Notes under the pieces: model-generated
What the model saw: the letters and a program-made list of their open reading frames with translations, nothing else
The model's database searches: none
Told to the model about the DNA's origin: nothing
NCBI GenBank assembly: GCA_029263275.1
Contig: JAJCXU010000144.1
Coordinates: 1-6,085 of the forward strand
Reading direction: 5' to 3'
DNA length: 6,085 nt
Source: Ilumatobacter sp.
GTDB lineage: Bacteria > Actinomycetota > Acidimicrobiia > Acidimicrobiales > Ilumatobacteraceae
In this document: in pieces, positions 1 through 6,056 of the stretch
How positions within the stretch are numbered: position 1 is the stretch's first letter
How the letters are laid out: each line of letters starts with the position of its first letter
Position numbers and translations under genes: made by a program

Positions 1-1289
1 CGGGCAACCACGCCCAGGGCGTGGCGCTCGCCGCCAATCGGCTCGGCTGCCACGCGGTCATCGTGATGCCATCGACGGCGCCATCGGTCAAGGTCGACGC
101 CGTGCGCCAACGAGGCGCCGAGGTCGTGCTGCACGGCGAGACCTATGACGAGGCGTTCCACCACGCGCTCGAGCTGCAAGCGCAACGAGGGCTCACACTT
201 GTGCATCCATTCGACGATCCGTACGTGATAGCCGGGCAGGGCACGATCGGCATGGAGATCCTGCGCCAGCACGGCAAGCCGATCGACGCGATCTTCGTGG
301 CGATTGGCGGCGGCGGATTGATCGCCGGCATCGCGGCGTACGTGAAACAGGTTCGGCCCGACATCAAAATCATCGGGGTCCAGCACGACGAGTCGACGGC
401 GATGGCCGACTCGCTGCGTGCCGGCCACCTGGTCGAACTCGACGAAGTGGGCCTGTTCTCCGACGGCACGGCAGTGAAGCGCGCAGGTGAGGAGACGTTC
501 CGCTTGGCGCAGCAGTACGTCGACGACGTGTTGCTCGTCAACACCGACGAGACCTGTGCTGCGATCAAGGACGTCTTCACCGACACTCGGTCGCTGCTCG
601 AACCCGCCGGAGCGTTGGCGATCGCCGGGCTCAAGAAGTACGTCCAGACCACTGGTGTCACCGGCCAAACGTTGGTCGCGGTGGCCTGCGGGGCGAACAT
701 GAACTTCACCCGGTTGCGGTTCGTCGCTGAGCGAGCCGACTACGGCGAACAACGCGAAGCAATCTTCGCGGTGACGATTCCTGAACAGCCAGGCAGCTTC
801 CGGCGGTTCTGCGAGATCATCGGATCACGCGACGTCACCGAGTTCAACTATCGGATCAGCGATGAGACCGAGGCGCATGTGTTCGTCGGGATCGCAGCAT
901 CCTCACGAAACGAAACCGATGAGCTCGCCGAGGCATTCGACGCCGCGGGATTCGACGCCATCGACCTCACGGGCGACGAGTTGGCCAAGGCCCACGTCCG
1001 CCACCTCGTCGGTGGGAAGTCTGCCCATGCCTCGCACGAGGTGGTCTACCGGTTCGAGTTTCCGGAGCGTCCTGGAGCGCTGCTCCGGTTCCTGACGTCG
1101 ATGAACCCGGCGTGGAACATCTCGCTGTTCCACTACCGCAACCACGGCGCTGACCTCGCCCGCGTCCTGGTGGGCATGCAAGTGCCACCCGGTGACGCTG
1201 CAGCATTCGACGAGTTCCTCGAGATGCTCGGCTATCGCTGCTGGAACGAAACGAACAACCCGGCCTACCGGCTCTTCCTCTCGTCCTGA
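1..1289 (+). CDS. ilvA: Threonine ammonia-lyase (biosynthetic threonine dehydratase), 5'-truncated
   Basis: PLP enzyme that deaminates L-threonine to 2-oxobutyrate and ammonia, the first committed step of isoleucine synthesis. The reading frame is open from base 3, which encodes GNHAQGVA, the conserved PLP-phase motif found near residue 90 of E. coli IlvA. About 85 N-terminal residues, including the Schiff-base lysine, therefore lie left of the window, and the in-frame GTG at 21 is not the true start. Visible next are the glycine loop GGGG (306-317), which holds the PLP phosphate, and CGAN (from 687), where Cys takes the usual place of the Ser near the PLP ring nitrogen; Cys is known there in related dehydratases. 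Two ACT-like regulatory domains follow, starting near EAIFAVTIPEQPGSF and EVVYRFEFPERPGALLRF. This marks the long, biosynthetic form, which in E. coli is inhibited by isoleucine and relieved by valine. The C-terminus (ETNNPAYRLFL) matches the family end, so the 3' end is complete. Confidence 0.97.
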   Translation, partial: GNHAQGVALAANRLGCHAVIVMPSTAPSVKVDAVRQRGAEVVLHGETYDEAFHHALELQAQRGLTLVHPFDDPYVIAGQGTIGMEILRQHGKPIDAIFVAIGGGGLIAGIAAYVKQVRPDIKIIGVQHDESTAMADSLRAGHLVELDEVGLFSDGTAVKRAGEETFRLAQQYVDDVLLVNTDETCAAIKDVFTDTRSLLEPAGALAIAGLKKYVQTTGVTGQTLVAVACGANMNFTRLRFVAERADYGEQREAIFAVTIPEQPGSFRRFCEIIGSRDVTEFNYRISDETEAHVFVGIAASSRNETDELAEAFDAAGFDAIDLTGDELAKAHVRHLVGGKSAHASHEVVYRFEFPERPGALLRFLTSMNPAWNISLFHYRNHGADLARVLVGMQVPPGDAAAFDEFLEMLGYRCWNETNNPAYRLFLSS

Positions 1290-1312
1290 TCCCCGCCCAC
1301 ACGCGTTCGGAG
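1290..1312. other. Short convergent junction without visible terminator
   Basis: Only 23 bases separate the ilvA stop (TGA) from the stop of the oppositely oriented transsulfuration gene (TAG on the minus strand). I see no hairpin with a T-tract on either strand. Transcripts from the two sides probably overlap at their 3' ends or stop by Rho. Confidence 0.5.
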
Positions 1313-2467
1313 CTAGATGGTGTCGAGGGCTTGTTCGAGGTCGGCGACGAGGTCGGCCTTGTCTTCGATGCCGACTGACAGGCGCACGAGGTTGTCGGGC
1401 ACTTCGAGCGGCGAGCCGGCGGCTGACATGTGCGTCATTGCGCCAGGATGCTCGATGAGGCTCTCGACCGCGCCGAGCGACTCGGCGAGGGTGAAGATCG
1501 ATGTGCCGTCGGCGACGCGCATCGCTGCCTCTTTGCCGGCCTTGACCTGGAACGACACCATGCCGCCGAAGTCCTTCATCTGCTTCGCTGCTGCGGCGTG
1601 GCCGGGATGATCGGGGAGCTGCGGGTACAGCACTTTCTCGATGGCCGGGTGATCGACGAGCAGGTCGACGATGGAACGAGCATTTTCGCAGTGGCGATCC
1701 ATGCGGACGGCCAGTGTCTTCACGCCGCGCAGCAGCATGTAGCTGTCGAACGGTGCTGGCACGGCGCCTGCAGCGTTCTGCGTGTAGGCGATCTTCTCAG
1801 CGAGTTCGTCGTTGCTCGTTGCGATGAAGCCGCCGACGACGTCGCTGTGACCGCCGAGGTACTTGGTGGCGGAGTGCACGACGAGGTCAGCGCCGAGGTT
1901 GATCGGCTGCTGGAGGTACGGCGTTGCGAAGGTGTTGTCGACGACGACAACGGCGCCACGCTCGTGGGCGATTGCGGCAATGGCCTCGATGTCGAAGCAG
2001 GTGAGCATCGGGTTGGTCGGCGTTTCCAACCAGATCATCCCGGTGTCGTCGGGCCAGTTGGCGCGCAGCCCATCGAGGTCGGTGAGGTCCACCGCGGTCC
2101 ACGGGTAGCCCATCGGGCCCCACACGTTGGCGATCAGGCGGAAGGTGCCGCCGTACGCGTCGTTGCCGAGCAGGACGCGCTTGCCGCTGCCTTCGGGTGC
2201 AACCGTGAGGAGACGCAAGATGTTGTCTTCAGCAGCGAGGCCGCTGGCGAACGAGAGCCCGTGTCGAGCCTGTTCGAGCGAAGCGATCTGGGTCTCGAGT
2301 GCTGAGCGCGTGGGGTTGCCCGAGCGCGAGTACTCGAATCCCTTGTGGTTGCCGACACCGTCTTGGGCGAACGTGGTCGACAGCGAGATCGGAACGACGA
2401 CGGCGCCGGTGGTCGGGTCGGGTTCCTGGCCCGCGTGGATTGCACGGGTGGAGAAGCCAGCGGACAT
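1313..2467 (-). CDS. metB: Cystathionine gamma-synthase / gamma-lyase (Cys/Met metabolism PLP enzyme)
   Basis: 384-residue member of the Cys/Met PLP family, close in length and sequence to mycobacterial MetB. Conserved sites: YSRSGNPTR (46-54), whose Tyr and Arg contact the PLP phosphate of the neighbouring subunit; DAYGGT (103-108), with Tyr105 stacking on PLP; VVDNTF with Asp177 at the ring nitrogen; HSATKYLGGHSD with Schiff-base Lys202; and VRLSVGIED with Arg362 for the substrate carboxylate. Glu339 in SLIEHPGAMTH is typical of gamma-synthase and gamma-lyase rather than beta-lyase. Sequence cannot decide between synthase (O-acyl-homoserine + cysteine to cystathionine) and lyase (cystathionine to cysteine + 2-oxobutyrate + ammonia). 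The neighbouring CBS gene favours the lyase direction, as inference. Start: ATG at 2467 begins right at the conserved SAGFSTRAIHAGQ region but has no clear Shine-Dalgarno. A GTG at 2521 overlaps the cbs stop by 8 bases and would add 18 polar residues (402 aa). Confidence 0.93.
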   Translation of the reverse strand: MSAGFSTRAIHAGQEPDPTTGAVVVPISLSTTFAQDGVGNHKGFEYSRSGNPTRSALETQIASLEQARHGLSFASGLAAEDNILRLLTVAPEGSGKRVLLGNDAYGGTFRLIANVWGPMGYPWTAVDLTDLDGLRANWPDDTGMIWLETPTNPMLTCFDIEAIAAIAHERGAVVVVDNTFATPYLQQPINLGADLVVHSATKYLGGHSDVVGGFIATSNDELAEKIAYTQNAAGAVPAPFDSYMLLRGVKTLAVRMDRHCENARSIVDLLVDHPAIEKVLYPQLPDHPGHAAAAKQMKDFGGMVSFQVKAGKEAAMRVADGTSIFTLAESLGAVESLIEHPGAMTHMSAAGSPLEVPDNLVRLSVGIEDKADLVADLEQALDTI

Positions 2468-2513
2468 GTCGGTCTGCTTGTTGTCGTCTGGGTTAGGAGT
2501 GGGAGTGGTGGAA

Positions 2514-3938
2514 TCAGTCACGTCCGGAGGCGTCCTCTGCGATGGCGGTGAAGTAGGAGAGCAGGTCGGTGCGAGTGAGCACACTCAACGGCCGACCACC
2601 TGAGAGCACCAGCAATGCTGGCGCAGTTTCGAGCATTTCGACGGCGAGCTCGACCTTCTGGCCGACGCCGATGGTGGGAAGTTTCGCGCCCATGATCTTC
2701 TCGACCTCGACGTTCATCGCGCTGGGATCACGATGAATGACGTCCATGAGTTCGAGTTCGTCGACCGAGCCTGACACCTCGGCATTTGCGAACGGCGGCG
2801 TGTTCTTGCACACGGGGAGCTGGCTGACGCCCGTGGATCGCATGATCTCGATCGCTTCGCTGACGGGCGCCGTGGGGTTGACGTAGAGCAGGTTCTCGAT
2901 GGATGCGTTACGCGTGTCGAGCACGGCGCCGACGCACTGGTCGCACTCTTTGACGAACCCGAAGTTCGTCATCCAACTCTCGTTGAACACCGTGGAGAGG
3001 TAGCCGCGGCCGGAGTCCGGATTGAACACGACGACGACGGCGTCATCGTCGGCTGCCTTGGCCACCTTCATCGCTGCAGCAACCGCGGTGCCGCCCGAGC
3101 CGCCGATGAGGATGCCTTCGGTCTCGCTGACGTAGCGGGCGGTGAGGAAGCTCTCTTCGTCGCTGATCGGGATGACCTCGTCCCAGAGGTCGCCGTCGTA
3201 GGCGGCGGGGAAGAAGTCTTCGCCGACACCCTCGACGAGGTACGGGCGACCCGAACCGCCCGAGAACACCGATGCCTCAGGGTCGGCCGCGATGATCTTG
3301 ATGTCCGGGTTCATCGACTTGAGATAGCGACCCGTGCCGGTGATCGAACCGCAGGTGCCAGCACCGGCGATGAAGTGAGTGATGCGACCAGCGGTCTGCT
3401 CCCAGATCTCAGGGCCGGTGGTCTTGGTGTGCGCAATGGGGTTGTTCGGATTGGCGTACTGGTTCGGGCGGAACGCTCCACGTTCCTGCGTGAGGCGTTC
3501 GGCCACCGAGTAGTAGCTGGTGGGGTCCTCAGGAGCGACCGCCACGTCGCACACCACGACCTCAGCGCCATAGGCGCGCAGCAGATCAACCTTCTCCTTG
3601 CCGGCCTTGTTGGTCATGACGAACACGCATTTGTAGCCCCGCTGTGCGGCCACGATTGCCAACCCGACACCGGTGTTGCCCGATGTGGGCTCGACGATGG
3701 TGCCGCCCGGTTGGAGCTCGCCGCTCGCTTCGGCCGCAAGGATCATCTCGAGCGCTGGACGATCTTTCGAGGAACCGCCCGGATTGGTGACCTCGTGCTT
3801 CATCGCCAACGTGCACGTGATTCCGTGCTCTTCGCTGACTCGCTTGAGGCGAACCATCGGCGTGTTGCCGATGAGGTCGAGAATCGACGGCGCGATGTCC
3901 ATGTCGCCGGGGTCCCAGGTGGAATCGGGAGTGGTCAT
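2514..3938 (-). CDS. cbs: Cystathionine beta-synthase with C-terminal CBS-domain pair
   Basis: 474-residue fold-type II PLP enzyme expected to condense serine with homocysteine to cystathionine. A catalytic domain spans about 15-330: IGNTPMVRL, NPGGSSKDR with Schiff-base Lys58, EPTSGNTG (83-90, Asn88 at the PLP ring), a phosphate loop AGAGTCGSITG (from 191), GRPYLVEGVGEDF (typical of CBS rather than cysteine synthase), and PDSGRGY with Ser309 at the ring nitrogen. A Bateman module of two CBS motifs covers about 345-465. There is no N-terminal haem domain. Domain order and length match mycobacterial Cbs (about 464 aa). Oddities: Cys196 stands where the loop usually has Gly, and a CxxC (332-335) sits in the linker before the Bateman module. 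The ATG at 3938 was chosen because the protein family starts close after it and a TANNNT box lies 6 bases upstream; an in-frame ATG at 3902 is the alternative. Cysteine synthase activity cannot be excluded. Confidence 0.94.
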   Translation of the reverse strand: MTTPDSTWDPGDMDIAPSILDLIGNTPMVRLKRVSEEHGITCTLAMKHEVTNPGGSSKDRPALEMILAAEASGELQPGGTIVEPTSGNTGVGLAIVAAQRGYKCVFVMTNKAGKEKVDLLRAYGAEVVVCDVAVAPEDPTSYYSVAERLTQERGAFRPNQYANPNNPIAHTKTTGPEIWEQTAGRITHFIAGAGTCGSITGTGRYLKSMNPDIKIIAADPEASVFSGGSGRPYLVEGVGEDFFPAAYDGDLWDEVIPISDEESFLTARYVSETEGILIGGSGGTAVAAAMKVAKAADDDAVVVVFNPDSGRGYLSTVFNESWMTNFGFVKECDQCVGAVLDTRNASIENLLYVNPTAPVSEAIEIMRSTGVSQLPVCKNTPPFANAEVSGSVDELELMDVIHRDPSAMNVEVEKIMGAKLPTIGVGQKVELAVEMLETAPALLVLSGGRPLSVLTRTDLLSYFTAIAEDASGRD

Positions 3939-3944
3939 CGCTTC

Positions 3945-3950
3945 AGGGTA
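3945..3950 (-). promoter_or_regulatory. Putative -10 element of a leaderless cbs promoter
   Basis: On the minus strand TACCCT fits TANNNT and is followed by exactly six bases (gaagcg) and then the cbs ATG. In actinobacteria a -10 box at this distance usually gives a transcript that starts at the start codon. No convincing -35 hexamer lies about 17 bases further upstream, and no good Shine-Dalgarno is present, which also fits a leaderless start. Confidence 0.45.
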
Positions 3951-3987
3951 GTTGTCGACGCGCCTGATGTGTGCTGCGTGGAGTTGC

Positions 3988-4344
3988 TCAGTTGCCGAGG
4001 ACGCGGCCGACGAAACGGCCAACCATCCCACCGGAATCGACGCTCTCATCGTGGCCCGCCGGAAGGAGGTGCGGTGCGTGTTCGGAGAGGAACGCCAGCA
4101 GCTGCTTCGCCGAGGGGTTGACGAGGCTCTGATCGCCGACGACGACCGTCGGGACCGTCTCGTTGCCGTTCGCGTGGCGCCGAACGGTTGCGGCGTCGTT
4201 CGGGTCGTCCCAGATGTTGTGCTCGACGCGTTCGAGGCCGGCCTTGTCCAGTCCGCGGCGCAGACTCGAGCAGAAGCCGCAGCCAGGCCGCCAGTAGAGA
4301 TCGATCTGCTGGGGTGCTGAAGTGGTGTCGTTCGCCGTGTTCAT
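3988..4344 (-). CDS. Glutaredoxin-like protein, mycoredoxin type
   Basis: 118-residue cytoplasmic thioredoxin-fold protein. It has a short polar N-terminus, then IDLYWRPGCGFCSSL with the active-site pair Cys22-Gly-Phe-Cys25, ETVPTVVVG with the cis-Pro65 that faces the active site, and the LVNPSAKQLLAFL segment typical of mycoredoxin. Family knowledge: mycoredoxin-1 reduces mixed disulfides between proteins and mycothiol, mycothiol being the thiol of actinobacteria. Mycoredoxin-1 has CGYC and ends at about 84 residues. This protein carries a further tail (about 91-118) ending in a Gly/Val/Arg-rich stretch, GGMVGRFVGRVLGN, which could be a small amphipathic helix. It lies 49 bases before cbs and 62 bases after the sigma gene on the same strand, and has its own candidate leaderless promoter. 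Mycoredoxin rather than generic glutaredoxin is inferred from motif and lineage. Confidence 0.88.
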   Translation of the reverse strand: MNTANDTTSAPQQIDLYWRPGCGFCSSLRRGLDKAGLERVEHNIWDDPNDAATVRRHANGNETVPTVVVGDQSLVNPSAKQLLAFLSEHAPHLLPAGHDESVDSGGMVGRFVGRVLGN

Positions 4345-4350
4345 GCCATC

Positions 4351-4356
4351 ACGCTA
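4351..4356 (-). promoter_or_regulatory. Putative -10 element of a leaderless glutaredoxin promoter
   Basis: On the minus strand TAGCGT fits TANNNT and is followed by six bases (gatggc) and the ATG, the same geometry as seen before cbs. No Shine-Dalgarno is visible before this ATG and no clear -35 element was found. If real, the gene can be transcribed independently of the sigma gene upstream. Confidence 0.42.
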
Positions 4357-4406
4357 ACGAGGAGCCCCTGACCCCGGCTGGGTGAGTGGCTGAGTTTCCC
4401 ACCTGT

Positions 4407-5642
4407 TCAGGTCAAGAGCGCCGCTCGCCGCTCCAGTTCCGACCGTTCGCTCGCGTTGGTGGAGAGGGCGATGGCGCGTCGATACGCACTGCGGCTCTCG
4501 TCATGGCGACCCAACTCGGCGAGCGCCTCGGCGCGGGCACTGTGGAAGTAGACGTAGTCGTCGAGATCGCCAGCGAGGTCATCGGCGAGCGGGATGGCAT
4601 CCAGCGCTCGCAGCGCGACGTCAGGGCCGTCGACCCTGCCGACCGCGATGGCCCGGTTGAGTGCGATCAGCGCCGATGGCTCTCGGCGCAGCATCACGTC
4701 ATACAGCCGGACGACCCCCGACCAGTCGGTCTGTTCAAACGATGGCGCTGTTGCGTGTAGCGCCGCCACTGCCGCCTGGAACTGGAACATCCCGCCCGAC
4801 TGGAACGCGTGGGCTCGAGCCAATTCAGCCAGACCTCGACCGATCGCTGCCCGATCCCACTGTGAGCGATCCTGATGTGCGAGCAGAACGGGAACACCGT
4901 CAGCGAGTCGGGTGTGTCGCCGAGCATCGATGAGGAGGAGCAACGCATGGAGCCCGGCCACCTCGGGATCGTCGGGGACGAGGGTTGCCAGCAACTCGGC
5001 CAGCCAGATCGCCTCGTCGCAGAGGTCGCCGCGCACGAGAACGGCATCGGTCGCGCTTGCGTGACCCTCGGTGAAGATCGAGTAGATCACCCCGCAGACG
5101 GCCGGTAAGCGGGCGTTCAGCGTGGCGAGATCGGGGGGATCGAACGGGATGACCGCATCGCGAATCTTTGTCTTCGAACGGGTCAGTCGTCGTGTCATCG
5201 TCGACTCGCTCACCAGAAAGGCGCGAGCGATTTGAGCGGTCGACAGGCCCGCAACGGCGCGCAGCGTGAGTGCAACCTGTGCCTCGGGGGCGAGTGCCGG
5301 ATGGCAGCACCCGAGCAGGAGCGCGAGCTGATCGTCGAGGATGTCGCCGGGCTCGACACCCGAGTCCTGCCTGTCGTCTCGTTCGACGAGGAGTGGCATT
5401 CGCTCGGTGAAGCGCTTCTCGCGACGAATGCGGTCGATCACCTTGCGTCTGGCCGTGGTCAGCAGCCATGCGCCGGGCCGGTCGGGCGTGCCATCAGCCG
5501 ACCAGCGTGTGGCCGCCTCGACGAACGCATCCTGCGCGGCGTCCTCGGCCACGCCCAGATCGCCGACGTCGCGCAACAGAGTGGCCACGAGCCGTGGCCA
5601 CTCTGTGCGGAAAACGTCGGAGACCTCGGGCGATTCGGTCAT
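4407..5642 (-). CDS. ECF sigma factor with long C-terminal extension (ECF42-like)
   Basis: 411-residue sigma-70 family regulator. Region 2 lies at about 10-78 (VAEDAAQDAFVEAATRW for core binding, RPGAWLLTTARRKVIDRIRR for -10 recognition). Region 4 lies at about 105-163 (CCHPALAPEAQVALTLR, then the helix-turn-helix GLSTAQIARAFLVSESTMTRRL for -35 recognition). There is no region 3. Residues about 170-411 form the extension seen in SigJ/ECF42-type factors: YSIFTEGHAS, DLCDEAIWLAELL, LLLLIDARRHTR, LLAHQDRSQWD, FQAAVAALHA, TDWSGVVRLYD, ALNRAIAVGRVDGP, and a TPR-like end (YFHSARAEALAELGRHDES to ALSTNASER). The common GPYQLQAAIAA segment reads GGMFQFQAAVAA here. It lies 40 bases after a YCII/DGPF gene, the hallmark partner of ECF42 factors. 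No anti-sigma gene is near; in this group the extension is thought to control activity. The start has only a weak Shine-Dalgarno, so translation may depend on the upstream gene. Confidence 0.93.
   Translation of the reverse strand: MTESPEVSDVFRTEWPRLVATLLRDVGDLGVAEDAAQDAFVEAATRWSADGTPDRPGAWLLTTARRKVIDRIRREKRFTERMPLLVERDDRQDSGVEPGDILDDQLALLLGCCHPALAPEAQVALTLRAVAGLSTAQIARAFLVSESTMTRRLTRSKTKIRDAVIPFDPPDLATLNARLPAVCGVIYSIFTEGHASATDAVLVRGDLCDEAIWLAELLATLVPDDPEVAGLHALLLLIDARRHTRLADGVPVLLAHQDRSQWDRAAIGRGLAELARAHAFQSGGMFQFQAAVAALHATAPSFEQTDWSGVVRLYDVMLRREPSALIALNRAIAVGRVDGPDVALRALDAIPLADDLAGDLDDYVYFHSARAEALAELGRHDESRSAYRRAIALSTNASERSELERRAALLT
5577..5605. repeat. Perfect 13-bp inverted repeat, 3-base loop, inside the sigma gene
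   Basis: Arms cagagtggccacg (5577-5589) and cgtggccactctg (5593-5605) are exact reverse complements separated by agc. The element spans codons 13-22 of the sigma factor (TEWPRLVATL), bases 38-66 of its reading frame. In mRNA it would be a 13-bp, G+C-rich hairpin with loop GCU. No T-tract follows, so it is not an ordinary terminator. Confidence 0.9.
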
Positions 5643-5644
5643 GG

Positions 5645-5661
5645 CCGTCTCGATCCGTCTC
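5645..5661 (-). repeat. Two 7-base direct repeats just upstream of the sigma start
   Basis: On the minus strand GAGACGG occurs twice (5661-5655 and 5651-5645) with a 10-base period, ending two bases before the sigma ATG at 5642. The second copy sits close to where a Shine-Dalgarno would lie and pairs only weakly with 16S rRNA. It could be a weak ribosome site, a regulator site on one helix face, or chance. Confidence 0.35.
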
Positions 5662-5682
5662 GGTCAGGGTCGGGGAGCGACG

Positions 5683-6036
5683 TCAGCCGTCGAACTCCAT
5701 CACCGGCCGCACCTCGACGGTGCCGAAGCGGACGTTTGGAATCTTGGCGGCCCAATCGAGCGCCTCGTCCAGGTTTGCCACGTCGATGACGTAGTAGCCG
5801 CCGATGACTTCCTTCGACTCGATGAACGGCCCGTCGGTCACGATGCGTTCGCCGTTACGAACCTGCACCGTTGTTGCTGTCTCGGTGCCCTGCAGTGCGT
5901 TTCCGTCGACCAGTGCACCTGCCTCGGTGAGTGCGGTGCTGTAGGCGAACCATTCGCCCATGTAGGCCTCGAAATCGGCGCCGTCCATTGCGGGCTCGTC
6001 TGCTGGGTCGCTGGCGAGCAAGAGCATGTACTTCAT
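5683..6036 (-). CDS. YCII-related (DGPF domain) protein
   Basis: 117-residue single-domain protein of the YCII/DGPF family, small ferredoxin-like alpha+beta proteins. It begins with the family's usual MKYMLLL strand, has the signature VTDGPF (66-71) followed by IESKEVIGGYYVIDV, then DEALDWAAKIP and the typical ending GTVEVRPV. The length is normal for the family. Biochemical function is unknown; distant members are hydrolase-like. Genes of this family are recurrently encoded next to ECF42 sigma factors and are reported targets of them. Here it is the first gene of the unit, 40 bases before the sigma gene, so the two are very probably co-transcribed. The start is well supported by a strong Shine-Dalgarno seven bases before the ATG. 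Confidence 0.93.
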   Translation of the reverse strand: MKYMLLLASDPADEPAMDGADFEAYMGEWFAYSTALTEAGALVDGNALQGTETATTVQVRNGERIVTDGPFIESKEVIGGYYVIDVANLDEALDWAAKIPNVRFGTVEVRPVMEFDG

Positions 6037-6043
6037 CGGATGA

Positions 6044-6049
6044 CTCCTT
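6044..6049 (-). promoter_or_regulatory. Ribosome binding site of the YCII gene
   Basis: AAGGAG on the minus strand, seven bases before the ATG at 6036. It is the only strong Shine-Dalgarno before any start in this window, and it means that this transcript has a leader that reaches towards the heptamer repeat. Confidence 0.8.
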
Positions 6050-6056
6050 GTGTCCT

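Noticed and set aside
21..23. GTG at 21 as the start of ilvA
   Set aside because: The frame is open to the window edge and upstream codons encode the conserved GNHAQG motif, so the gene starts outside the window.
1430..2305. A 291-codon open frame on the + strand antisense to metB
   Set aside because: It lies opposite a well-recognised enzyme, its translation matches no family I know, and long antisense frames are common in high-GC coding DNA.
3953..3958. TGTCGA, resembling the -35 element reported for ECF42 promoters, on the + strand
   Set aside because: It faces away from the minus-strand genes, has no gene downstream on its strand, and this hexamer is frequent in high-GC DNA.
4005..4020. 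5-bp inverted repeat (GGCCG, 6-base loop, CGGCC) near the end of the glutaredoxin gene, as a terminator
   Set aside because: Short stem within coding sequence, no T-tract after it; expected by chance at this GC content.
3939..4049. A longer cbs start at 4049, overlapping the glutaredoxin gene
   Set aside because: It adds 37 residues unlike the family, overlaps the upstream gene by about 60 bases and lacks a start signal; the ATG at 3938 fits better.
3375..4121. A 248-codon open frame on the + strand antisense to cbs and grx
   Set aside because: It overlaps two conserved genes, has low-complexity Arg/Gly-rich content and no recognisable domain.
4379..4401. Possible terminator between the sigma gene and the glutaredoxin gene (TGGG...CCCA)
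   Set aside because: Only four base pairs with a long loop and no T-tract.
4900..5469. A 189-codon minus-strand frame inside the sigma gene
   Set aside because: An out-of-frame shadow of the sigma gene, Arg-rich and without family resemblance.
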